Assembly (NCBI GenBank): GCA_018389105.1
Contig: JACATO010000307.1
Coordinates: 1,513,001-1,577,000 of the forward strand
Reading direction: 5' to 3'
Origin: Nautilus pompilius
Lineage: Eukaryota > Mollusca > Cephalopoda > Nautilida > Nautilidae
Length of the DNA: 64,000 nt
Below the pieces are notes generated by a model. The model was not told the DNA's origin, ran no database searches, and saw only the letters and a program-made list of their open reading frames with translations. Shown here piece by piece: positions 26,131 through 38,630 of the stretch (the first letter of the stretch is position 1; each line of letters opens with the position of its first letter). Both the position numbers and the translations under genes were made by a program.

Positions 26131-29100
26131 AAGATAATGAAAGTTTAAATTTACTTAAATTGTAATGAAATTGTTGACATAAATAAGTTAATATGAAAAA
26201 TTTTTTTAATTATAGATTATATTCTGTCTGCTAGATGCTTCCTTAAGAGCTCACTATGAGGATGCGCTAAAATTATAATTTACTTGATGACATGAAATAC
26301 CAAATTTTATGATTGTTATACATATTTCCAGTATAAAAGCTATAGGAAAAAGATTTTTAAAAAATAGGTTATCTAACATCACTATGTATCTATGTTGAAT
26401 GAAAAGAACCATGAACAGGTTTAAAGCAAGGCTGATTGCAAGATTGTCATATTTGAATTCAGTCAGTAACATTTATTAGGAAGCTTTAAATACTTTTTGG
26501 CATGTAATTTCTATTTAGCTGATCTCCAATATATGGTTACCACATCATGACAAAGCAAGCAAATTTGCTGCCACTACATTTAAGAGAGAATTTCTGTTGG
26601 CTTTAGATGTACATGAGGTAGACATGGACAATGTTATTACTAGGTAACAATACAGGAACTATGAGGTAATTTTGCATTTTATGTGTTAGGATTAATCTTT
26701 TTTTATCAATGAAGTTTACAGATGTGTTTGGACAAGTGAAATTATATAATGCAAAAACACTGATTTACTGTATGCTTTACATTTAATAAGAAAATTTCTT
26801 GTAGAAAAAGAGAAGAAAAAATTTAGCAAGTTAAGTCTGTTGGCTTTTTTATATCCTTTCATGTGAAGATTACTATATACATTTGAAACAGTTGTTGGGC
26901 CTAACATTGCCATTAGATAATCATTATCTGTAACTTTACTAAAGATCTGTCCTTTAGTTTTGCATGACATTTTACTGTTATTGTAAAAGGATTTTGGGTA
27001 ACTAATAATGAGATACCAAGGTAGCAGCTGCATAGATTTCCTTGAAAGTTAAAATTGGTATATTATGAAAGAATATTTGACATACAGTACTAGGTCATGA
27101 AATTTCATTTATAGAGAGTCACAGTTTATATTTTAAAAGAAAGCATGCTAATGCTGACAAATTGATAAATTTCTACAAACAACTATTGCATTTCTTTCTT
27201 GTTGTTTATTTTTAGTTGTCTTTACTTTTCATACTTTATTTTGATATGGATTTCAGTTTGTTTTTTTTTTCCTGCATTTCTCTTTTGCCTCTTTATTCTG
27301 GATTTTGCTATGTATTGTAGTTCCTCCTCTAAAAGTGACTGAAAAATTACAATTCACAAAACTGTGTTTGCATTGGAGTAAAAACGTAGATTATGTTTGG
27401 CGATCAACTCAGGATTTCTTGTCAATAACATGGAATTGGAAAGTTGTCAAATCTGGTATGTTGGTTCCGTGTGGGGATATCTTTGTGGAGTAGCTATTAG
27501 TAAGTGCTTATAATAGATTGTAAAAATATCAACTGACAACAATCCCATAAAAAATCAGCCGTATGAAAATAATACAATAACAGAAATAAACTCTTCAAAA
27601 ATAATAAAATGGAAATTTTATGTAATTTTGTAAATTTTGTATTTGTTTTAATACATTAATATCATGCTTTTGATAATTGATGCAAAAGAAAAGTATATAA
27701 ATGATTGAATAATTAGATGACAAAGTTAAAAATTAAAAGGAAAAGCATTTTTTGACAATTAGTTATATTTACTCACAGCTTTATATTTACTGTTTTCAGT
27801 TAATCTTTAGTTTATGTGGGTTAATGATAAAATATGATCATGTTATTCCATTTTCAAAGACTATGCCACCCCTTAGCCTTCACCATCATTATTAACAAGC
27901 TAAGAATGCTTTCAGAAAGAATGTTAAAGAGATAGCACAATATCAACTGTATTCAAACTGAAATTTTTTTTTTTTATTAGAATTAGCACTCTTCATTAAA
28001 ACTAAAACAAAAGTGTATGATTTACCATAGTCCTGTTAAATTAATCTATCAAGGGAAATTAGTAATTTTTATTGTCAGATTTAATTTTTATTGATTTAAT
28101 AACAATATTTGCCAAGTCTACATAATAGTGTAATTTTTTTTTTTTTTTTTTACATTGTTTGTGGAAAATGAATGTAAAAGTGAGATTGCTGTTTGTTATT
28201 TCTTTTTTGTCATTCACATATTTATTCAAATTTCTTAACAGTTAGATTAAATATTCATTAAAAGCCAAGTATTATTTCATTCACCATTTATTTATAAAAA
28301 TCAACAACCTGGTAGGCAATTATTTGGGCATAGACACATTGACAAGAAAAGCTGGATGATTAGAAAAATTAATTTATTGAAACAAAAAGAATATAATTTG
28401 TTTGTCAGTTTGCTTTTCCTTATATAAAAAAATGGGTTTACTTTATTTTAGTTTCTGTTAGTCAATTAGCAATTTATGCTATGAAAAATTATTTTGTCTT
28501 ATATTATAATGTTGTTTCCACAGATTGAAATAGCTATGTGTACAGGAATCAACAGATTAAAAAAAGAGAGATTCAGTATATTCTTGGTGAAAAGCCCAGA
28601 TTATTTCTTCATAATGCATGACTTTTAGTTTTTGCTCTCTGTGGTTAGTTAAACATACTTTAAGTCACAGAGGATGTGGTATACATATAAAATCAATTTT
28701 TTTTTTGCTCATTCTTTTATTTAATTCATTTGCAGTTGTTTAAAAACAGAAACCTGACTGGTACCGTTATTGGTGTTCCTTATTTATTTTATTATTTTCT
28801 TTACATTTTAGAGAAGAGTTAAACATTTATACTTTAGTATGTATGATTCCAATGTCTATTGGAAACTAATTCTTATATCATGTTTCTAATGGACAAAAAT
28901 TTAAGTTCATAGTTCATGAATGGTGTTTATCTACTGCAATTAGAGAATTTTGATGGGTATTATCATGTTCCACATAATTGTTTAAAGTCCAATTTTATGC
29001 TGATGGTATTAATGGGAGAGATTGAATTCATATATACATTGACAGATAAACAAAATCTCCTTTTAAAGCTCTTGCCGACATTACTTAGATTGATCTTACC

Positions 29101-32100
29101 AGATGTCTTAACACAAACAGAAGATTTGCAATAGTAGTTGTTATAGCCAGTTAGACATCGTCAAATGAGTAGCAAAACTGGGATTTGCAGCAGAGTGCTG
29201 TAGGTCTTTGAGTGATAGTATTGATTTTCTTCATCCATCAATCATTAGATGCATAAAGCCTTCCTTAAGACTCTCCATTAAAAGTTTTCTTTTGCTACCA
29301 AAATACATATATCCAAATTGACAATTAAACTTAGTTCTCAGATTATTTGTAATTGTGCCTGTTAATTACACAATTTATAAAAATTTACTTAGGTTAGATT
29401 TGGATATATTTAGCATTTCACAAAATTTGGATATATACTTTTTAAAATAATTACAAATAGTGTTAACCAACTGCACACTGAAGAATTTGTGGACTAAAGA
29501 GTTAAATAATGCAGTTACTTAGTTCTTACTTACTTGAGGCTTTTCATTTCTGTTTTTTTGTCTTTTGTGTTTCATTTGACTGGTCATCATCAACAAATAC
29601 AGTACTAACAGTGATGTGGTCCTTTCTATCAATCTTAAAAAAAATAAATAACTGGTTTAAAATCAGAATGGTTTGTGTATGTAATCATGTAGAATCGAAA
29701 AGTAATTAAATTGCAGATTATTAAAATATCTGCAAAATACTGATAGAACAGTCCATAATTTACAGGGTTTTTTTTTGTTTTTTTATTATACAGATATTCT
29801 AGGCAGAAAAATAAAAATTTATTACAAATATTAGCATGGTTAAGTAAATGTGTTAAACAAAGAAAATTCTCATTCATCCTCCTGCAGATAAGGAATAAAG
29901 CTCCTAGCATCTTTGATAAAATTTTAAAGAATCCAATCAATGCACCTTAAAATGAATACATTAATCAGAAGGCACTAGTTTAGAAAATTAATGTTATAAC
30001 TCAAACAGTTTAAACCTTGAATAGACTAATTAGCAAATAATCTTTATTATGTTGATGCTGAATATGTCAAATTAACCTCTACATGAATTCCATGAACCAT
30101 ACCATTAATTCCTGTGACCTTCTCAATTTTCAGCAGGGCTGGATTTAATTTAGATTGTCAATAGCAAATTAATTGGAATTTAGGATGCTGCTTTACTACT
30201 CATTTCCAACACAATGAAAAGTAATTTCAAAGTGAAGACAATCCAATTTACCAGTTTCTCTCTTCAAAACAGGATTCAATTACAACAGTTGTTGTTATAC
30301 CATAGCTTGCTCATCTGTAAAATTGGTTGCAGTATTTTCAGTCACATAAAGAATGGCTGACTTGTTACCTAAAGATGACTTGCGAAAGAACAATCTGATA
30401 TCTTCATGTAATTACCTTTCAGTGACAAATTGATCTGTTTGGATTATTTATTCAATTTTCTTTAACTTGGAATTTTTTAAAAATGTACAAATATTCTTGG
30501 CATTGTTCTTATTTTTAAAGTAGCATATGGATTTGATGGGCAGGATTTCTAAACATGTTTTTCTCAATTAATACAATTATGGCGAATTCTGATTTTTCTT
30601 TCCCCTTGGTTTTCTTAACTACTTTTAATTTTGCTAATTTAGTTTTTTTACAGTTAACGCTTTTGACTTTGGCTGCAGCTGTCTTAGTTATGGAAATATA
30701 ATCAAGCAAGTTTAAGCTTGGAATTTCAATTACAGCCACCAAGAGAAGTGCGGCTATGATTTAACTGTTTGAATGTTTATATCTTGGTTGCTTGGTCAGC
30801 CCAAGAAAAATTAAGATAAGCTGCTTTCTTAACAGTAATTAGATTACAATTGTGTTTTTTATAATCCGCATTTTCTCCTCTTATTACAAGTCTGTATGCT
30901 CAACACTCAAGAGAAAGTGATCATACAGAACGCTATCTAGACCCCCCTTTTTTTTAGTACTAATGGGAGAATTTGCTGATGTTGCTTGCATACTGTTTAT
31001 AATAGTTGTGCTATATGGATCATCTAAAAATTGGCTAAGTAAACTTATTGCTAAAGTCCAACCTATTTTCCCTTAAACTTGGTTTTCATTTTTTTTTTCT
31101 AATAAAAAACCTAGTATATTTGTTATTTTATTATTTAGTTTGGTAGAATTCTTTTAGATTTTCATATTTGCTATCTTTAAGCAAATAGAATTAAAGAAAT
31201 TTAATAAACTATAAAAAGCATACAAATCTAAAAAGAAATATGCTAATGTAAAAATGCTTTAAATGGGATAGTTCTGTAAACAGGAAAAGGCATGGAAAGG
31301 CTAACAAATTTAGGGGAAAATCTGATAAGAAATATAGAACATCATGCCATAGAAAACAGATTCATGTGGCAGTACTGTTGAACTGTGTAACTATTTTTCT
31401 TCAGCTAGTTAATTTTTAAAATCATTATTATGGAAAACTGTCGCTGTGGAATTTTAGACTGAGATTTGCTAAAAGAGAACTTCAGTCAGGAGAGATGTAC
31501 TGGTCACTAAATAACAAAGATAATGAAATTGTTTGTAAAACATTTGAATTTTAGTGATGGCAGGAGAAAAATAAAGAATAGTTCATTTAAGTTGATAGAT
31601 ATTTTAAATTCATAAAATTCAAACTGATAAATTTTAGTATATTTTGGTGGTTATAATGACCCAAGAACTCATTGCAACTAATACAAAGCCTACGATTATC
31701 TAATCCTTGTTTCTTGAGTTGAGGAAAACATTGAGAGCATGAGACTTTTACTACTACTACTGGTAGTCTTTCTTCACATTAATAAACATTACTAAAGAAA
31801 TATTTCCTGATATCAAGTCTTGGTAAAGTTTTAATCAGTTTAGAGTCATGATTGCTGGTTCATTGAAGTCTTAAATACAATAATGTATTCACTTTCAAAT
31901 GTTCAAAACCTCAACTGGTTTTAAATTTGTTTAATGATCTGAATAACCTTGCATAATATTTTATAACTTAGAAATATTTTGTATTAAAAAGCCTCTCCTG
32001 TTTATACTTAGTCATCTTTACTTGGCACTGAAACAAAATGATCATCACATTTTAAATTATTACCTATAACCGCATGCAAATCTTTTTGAATTTGTTTACC

Positions 32101-34736
32101 TTCACAAGTTCTAAATTGTCCGTATTCAGTAATGATGGTTTATTTGGGTGTTGTTCCCTACTTACATAACTTTTCATTTTGCATTAATAAATTCTATTTC
32201 CTATTATAAATACAAATCATACTAGTACTTTGAATTAACACTACCATATGTTACAGTATATCAACATCTAGATTTTTTTTTTGTTTGTTTATTTAAAAGA
32301 AATGTATTTTATTTAGGATAAAATGTTTTATGTTAGTGTTTCTACACTGAATATTATAGTTTTTGGTTTGAGATATTAAGAATAAAAATATTATATCATG
32401 CAATAATCAAACAGAATTGAATATGTAGTGCACACATAAAATCTTACTGACATTTTGAAACCTATTATAATTTTAAGCATTGACTGTAACAGCACTTATA
32501 GCCTAACTAATCCCCACTTGAATTCGTAATAATCTTCAAAATAGTGTAAAGTAAATTGCTGATATGTCTTTGTCTTCCACATTTAGGCTTTTGCATAAAT
32601 CAGTGTTTAGCAAATAATTTAGCATACTGTGTTGAGTATAAATGGAAAAAAAAACTTGGGGAAGTATTATAAAAGTAGTAAACTTACAAAGAAGATTGTG
32701 TGATGGTAGTGACTTACCTTAGATGAACAGAATATTAATAATACTACATACCTAACTATTGCACTTTTTCTGCAATATAAATACCTTGAACTATGTATTT
32801 GTGTGTTGTCCAGCAGATGCTTGGTATGTTGTGTACTTGATTAACTTCATTGCTAAAATTATACAATAAAATTGGTAAAACTGCTCATAATTTCTCAATA
32901 CCATATTTTATTATTATTTTTGATGCTGACTAATGGTTTAGGTAAATATGTCAAACTTAACTGTTTAATTCATAAATAGATATTTGTTATTTTATTATTT
33001 TTTTCCTGGCCTATATGAACATGTAATGCCCAATGGTCTTTCTAACAAAAGTATAAATGTACAATTAAAGAAAAAAATTTGTTTATGTATAGATATAGTT
33101 TGCAGTTTGACAGTAAGCAGGTTTATTGTGATAACATGGTTATTATATTATTCAGTGCCTTTGAAGTGTAATAAATGCCACAGAATATTTCCACCTGTCA
33201 TAACATAATCAAAGTTGGTGGTGACAGGTGCTTCTCATGTATTTATAAGAATACAGTATTCATTGCAATTTCAATAATCTTTTTTGCATTGATTTCAGAT
33301 AATATTTAATGCAGATGATTTATGCACAAAATCAGTCTTTTTTTTTAAAAGAAGGTATAATTGGTAAACACGTTTGTTAAACACAACAATTGGATTCTAG
33401 CAAGTATAAAATTTCAAAATTTATACAGTTTAACTAACAATCACAATATTTATGATTATGGAAAACAATAGTTTTAGTTTACTATGAACATAAATAAATA
33501 AACTAATCTTGTACACTTTATTTCTATAATGAAAATGTATAACTCTTTTTAAGAAAATACAAATATACACCCCAACATGACTTGAGCACAACCAGTTTTC
33601 TAGTAAAACTACTGTTATGCATTTCTGACTAAAAAGTGGTGTTAGGGCAAAGAACAGAGGATTGTTTGTATTTTTGTATAATACAGCAACTTGTAAAAGT
33701 AAAAACTATCAGTGTAAAGAAAATGATATTAGATGCATCATTGGTGTTTTACATTGAAAATATCAGATGGTGTCCTAGAAGATTGATTGTGCTATTTAAT
33801 GTCAGTAGTGACTGTGACCACCGCATGTATGGATGATTTCCTCACACTACCACCACTTGCTGCTTATAAGGCATAATGTAGTTTGCTTATGTCAGTTTGA
33901 CAGCTTTGGGCATTTCATAGGTGAGGATCATGGTGGCCAATCATTTTGTCATTTGAACACTTTCACTGGACACCCTGCTGTTGGTTCTTTAGGGTACAGC
34001 TTTTTACTTTTGATTAACATGGAAAAAAAAAAAAAAAACTGGGGCCATTCCTTATCTATCCTCTGTCTGTCTTTCTCTGTGTGTGTGTGTGTATACGTAC
34101 ACATTTTTTTAAAAAATTCTACATTCCTACAATCCTACAGTCATCATTTTTTTGTTTTTTGATAAATGAAATAAAGATTTTTAAAATTATTTTCTTGATC
34201 TGGATTTGAATAAGTTATTGTTCAGGAATATATAATATATACACAGATTGCCTGGTTTGTGTAACAAATAGGAAGGGAGAACTTTATTATTTATACATGC
34301 AAATAGCTCAAGCATTATGTAGAAGGAATAAGTGTATTTTGTGAAAAAGAAGTCTGACTCTTATTATGACAGTATCTCAGCATACTGAAGAAAAACTGAT
34401 TAATTATCATCTCTTACTTAAATTAATGCACTCTGTGAAATTTCATCTTTCATGAAGATATGCAGTATACACTATAGAAACAAACTAACTGTTTGTTTGA
34501 TGAGATTTTTCAAGTAGACAGCATATTTCATAAACTAAACTTGTTTTTACTCATTAATAAAATGAATAATGAGATAAATATAATGTGAAAAACAGGCATT
34601 GAATATATCAAAATATCCAATTTTCTAAGTAATACAAAGTTTAGAAATTTCATATGCTTTACCTTACACTAAAAACTATTATTATTACATTGTGAGATTT
34701 TACACTACATGTATTGGCAGTATTTTAGGAAAGACT
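26131..34736. other. AT-rich non-coding stretch
   Basis: No supportable gene. The open frames here (for example 26716-27033 minus, 29635-29940 minus, 33833-34162 plus) show no domain and overlap frames on the other strand. An exon-like patch at 27321-27455 and a mixed-composition patch at about 30040-30260 are described in the findings. A GT run is at 34078-34092. About 33800-34020 is less AT-rich and could be an old repeat, but I could not identify it. Confidence 0.5.
34078..34092. repeat. (GT)n microsatellite
   Basis: About seven GT units followed by a tacgta palindrome. Read directly. Confidence 0.85.
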
Positions 34737-34737
34737 T

Positions 34738-34757
34738 TTGTTGTTGTTGTTGTTGTT
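34738..34757. repeat. (TTG)n microsatellite
   Basis: Six TTG units, read directly. A similar TTG run occurs at about 48887-48907. Confidence 0.9.
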
Positions 34758-35054
34758 ATTTCATATAAACTGTACTTAAAACATTCAATAATAATTGTCT
34801 TTAAAATCTATTATTTCACATTAGCTATAAAAATAATTAAAGAGAGATTAATATAGAAATTTTAGCTAAAGGATAAAATAAATTAAGAGTTCTATTTAAA
34901 TGAAATGTTGTTATCTTTCTTTTGGTTTTTCCTAAATCATTTTCCTTAATGTTAGGTTTAGTAATATTGTATCGTCTGGAGTATGAGCTCAGGTGGCCAA
35001 CTCAACTTAGTTTTATGCCAGACACTAATGAAAAATATATTTCAAATAACCTTC

Positions 35055-35151
35055 TTTTAATAAGCAAAACAAAAAATGTAATTAATTAGTCATAAGTGGT
35101 AAATTTTAATAAGCAAAACAAAAAATTAATTAATTAGTCATAAGTGGTAAA
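35055..35151. repeat. Tandem duplication of a 49-bp unit
   Basis: Two adjacent units, 35055-35103 and 35104-35151, start with ttttaataagcaaaac and end with cataagtggtaaa. They differ by essentially one deleted base in the middle. The near-identity marks a recent local duplication. Confidence 0.93.
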
Positions 35152-38100
35152 TTTTAATATTTGGAGACTAAGTAAGGAAGATGCTGTGAAAGTAAAATAA
35201 CAAATTAGGTATGGTATATGCATTTTTATCGTCATTTTTATTTATGCATGACTAACACACACACAATCAGCAAATGAAATTGCACATAATTTTTATTTGC
35301 ATTTGTTGAAAATAAATGCCTTATGGCTAAATAAAGAGCTTTCATTTTCTTGATACTTTAAAACACTACTGAAATTAGTTTAAAATTTGAGGATAAAGAT
35401 GGGCTTATACACTGATATTCATTATATTTAACACTATAATATCATTTCTTTTTAGTTATTTGCCTGCTTAAAAGATTCAAGATTTTATTTGCTTTGTGTA
35501 TTATATACAATAAATTTTATACTCTAATTTTCTAGAAAGTTATTAAAGAAAATAGATAACAGATACACTTGAAATTTTCTGTTTTTGTATTATTAGCGAA
35601 GTATTTTGCATCATTTCTCTAAATGATATATTCAAATTTAATATGCAAACTATGCTACAAATATAATTTAAACAATAGGCTTTTTGCCCCTGTTATATAA
35701 TCTGATAGTTTCTCATTTAACCAGGCATCATTTTGAAGTAAATTGTGCAGAGTTGTGTGGAAAAGCAAAGCACAGTTTAAAAGCAGCTACATAGTTTCAA
35801 ATTTCTTATTGACTTGCCACCACTTTAAGATTTTTTCCCAAAGCCTCTCTGTAATCCATCTTGTAGAAACACCACATTGGTTGTTCAAAGGACATACTTA
35901 TTTGTTTATGAGTTTAATGAACATGGGCTACTTTGTGCACAGCTACTGTGCTTTAACAAAGCCATTACTGGTCCAGGTTATTATGTCTCTACTTTCAAGT
36001 GACTGAAGTTTCTTCTATGAAAAAAGAACAGTGAACTACCAAATTACTGTTCTCTATAATTCTGATCCTCCATGATTCTCCAATTACCAGTTTCTCTATC
36101 AGATAACAACAGCTTGGAGCATTCTTCATCACATGGTGTGGCTAGCATCAACACAAGATTATCTGTTACAACATCTGTACTAGTAGTGTAAATTATTATG
36201 CAGCTAGAAAATAGCATCTGTGCACACCACAGGTGGAATATGTGCTAAAGTTCATAATTAACTTCTTTTTTTAAATTTTATTTTCAAAATTTATTTTTTT
36301 TTAAATGTTTGACTAGTTAAAGAAAATTATTCCTACAGTATGAAATATGTCATCATTGAATTAATTAGTTTTGGGGTATTTAAAAAAAAAACAACATTTT
36401 AATGGTAAATATTTTGTATCATCTACTTCAAACATTTTCTTCAGTTAGACTTTAAATTTCCTATATAATTCTATTCCCTTTCCAGTGCGATTTTTTTTTT
36501 TTCAAATTAAAAAAAAAATAAGACAGATTATTATTGTATTATATTATGGTATTATATACATTAGTTGAGCATCTTGATAACTTTCCTTTGTTTGATACAA
36601 GCTAGCTTTACTGCTCACCAATTATTCATCTAAAAATATTTAAGGATAGAAATTGACTGAATCATAAACTAAATCAATGCATGGCTTATAAAAAAGTTAT
36701 GAATTTTGCTTTTTTATTTAATAGACTGAAGCATTTTCTCACATAATTGGCAACACAAAACTGCAAAGTCATGTCTGCACTGAACTAGTCAAGTGGAAAC
36801 TAACTTGTAATTCAAATTATTGCTAGAAATTAATTTGTGTTTTGCATGGACTATTTTTAGTATTCTAGTTAAAGTTGATACTCTTAACTGTTGAATATTT
36901 AAACTTTTCAGATGAAAAATATTCTAAAATTTAATGTTATGAAATATTGGAAGTACTATAAGTTTTTCATATTTTTTTTTTTACTTTTTTAAAAACATTT
37001 AAAATAACAATAATTTTTCTATTTTTGGGTGGTAATCAAGGTATTAAGCCCTGGAGAGAACTAAATTTGTAAACAGTTGTATTTCCTGAGAAAGTTTGAG
37101 TTTTTGGTATAATTGTTTGCTATAGTATAGCTAGATCTGTTTCACATTTGGTTCCCATAGCTATCCATGAGAGAAAAGTCTGATACTAATGAATCATGTT
37201 AGATTAAGGGGAGTTCTGAGATGTTGCTACTCCAACACATTTCTAATGAGTGGGTTGTGATGAGATAATGGTATGATTTTTCTCCTTACTTGAGAAGCAA
37301 GACTTTTCTCTTGGTTTGATAGGATGTGCACAGAAATCTGAGATAAAAGAATGAAAACATCATAAGTATAGTGTTGTATTTTTTCTTATTTATTTATGGT
37401 TTCCTTTCTCATTGTTATCAGTCCATCCATAGCATTTCGATCAAGTAGATCATTTGATTTATGCATACTGAATATAAATTGTGTGTATTGTTCTTAAGAG
37501 TTTAAAATAATCTAACAAAAACTTTTAGATTTAGTAACCATGGTTGTTCCACAATGTTATTTGTGGAATGCTCTACTTCAAATATGCATTATAAATTTTT
37601 TTAAAGTATTTCAAGGGGAAAGCTTATCTTTTCTTTTTTGTAAATGGCAGCAGGAGTACAGTATATTTACTGTTTTCTCAGCATAAATCTAAAGCTAGCT
37701 TGTTCTTTTTTTAAAATAATTTTATCAACTGAAGTTCATTATACATAAATCATTAATATGATGGAGTGATTATTTAAAGTATGCATTAATATGGATACTG
37801 AAGTGAAATTAATTAGACCAAACTAAAAAAATTTGCACGTTTAGGAGACTTTTCAATTTTTTAAAATTATTTTTTTATTTATTTTGGAAAGAAGCAAAAT
37901 TGAATACCCAGAGATAAACTTATGAATGAAAGCTAAAAATAAGTACCATCACATTACTGCATTTGAACCATGTTTATCATCATAAAGAGGAACAATCTTG
38001 TTTCTTCTCTTTCAACTTAGCAGTATACTGAATAATTTAATAGAGTTTGTGAGAAGCTACTTTCCAAAAACACTTTTGAGCTATTTCATTATCAGATGTT

Positions 38101-38364
38101 ATTTTAGATTTTCAACTTTTGCACTCTGAACTCAAGAATTAAATTAAGTCATAACATGAATAATTTTATTTTGCTTTAATGTTAGATAATTTATATCTTG
38201 TTTTTGTTATGGGATACTTCCATGTATGCTTTGTTATCCTACCACAGCATCTACTGCAGTGTCTTTTAGCAGCATCAAGGAGAGTTCCACAACCAAGAGT
38301 AAGTCAAGTCCACTGTTGCTCTTGCCAGATTCTGAAGACAGATAGTTTTGTTTTTAATGTCACG
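35152..38364. other. AT-rich non-coding stretch
   Basis: No supportable gene. The patch at about 35740-36010 is open for 87 codons on the plus strand and of mixed composition. It has no recognisable domain and is better described as a candidate conserved non-coding patch. The rest is AT-rich with long A/T runs, for example at 36490-36520 and 36970-36990. Confidence 0.5.
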
Positions 38365-38381
38365 CCCTAACCCTAACCCTA
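38365..38381. repeat. Short interstitial telomere-like repeat (CCCTAA)n
   Basis: Nearly three units of CCCTAA (17 bases) followed by ggc. This is the animal telomere motif TTAGGG read on the minus strand. It may be chance, a relic of telomerase-assisted break repair, or part of a repeat. It lies about 75 bp from the SINE at 38.45 kb. Confidence 0.85.
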
Positions 38382-38449
38382 GGCTAAAGCCTCTTAGTAT
38401 GGATACCACTGCACTACTGAGGTTCCTCTATGAAATTTCTTCATTTTTT

Positions 38450-38630
38450 TTAGAAGTGGGAAGAAACCAGAGCACTTGGAGGAAAATGTAGCCAGCTATG
38501 GAAATAGTGAAGTAAGCCAACTCAAGCCATTCTGGCAGGGTTAAAACTTGGTGCTTCAACCAACCATAAACCTTAGCAGTCCAGCATTTTAACCTACAGG
38601 ATAACCATACTGCCCAAATAATTTGTACCT
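38450..38630 (-). mobile_element. Decayed tRNA-derived SINE with widespread 'gtttcctcc' module
   Basis: Read on the minus strand, the sequence starts with gggcagtatggttatcctg (A-box-like, from about 38617), has a degraded B box (gttttaaccc, about 38540-38549), and ends with ctccaagtgctctggtttct followed by tccca (38455-38485). That end matches the conserved module 'tcctccgggtgctccggtttcctccca' shared by tRNA-SINEs of many fishes and other animals. The order tRNA head, spacer, module is as expected. CpG sites in the consensus are changed to TpG/CpA here, indicating an old insertion. No tail or target duplication could be set with confidence. Any open frame across it is incidental. Confidence 0.72.

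Noticed and set aside
30515-30742. Lys-rich 75-codon frame resembling a ribosomal or histone tail
   Set aside because: The Lys content follows from AT-rich composition on that strand; there is no domain and no conserved motif.
33830-34165. 109-codon frame with a His-rich start as a coding exon
   Set aside because: It runs through a poly-A tract and a GT microsatellite and shows no domain; an old unidentified repeat is more likely.
38365-38381. A real chromosome end
   Set aside because: There are only about three telomeric units, flanked on both sides by unique sequence.
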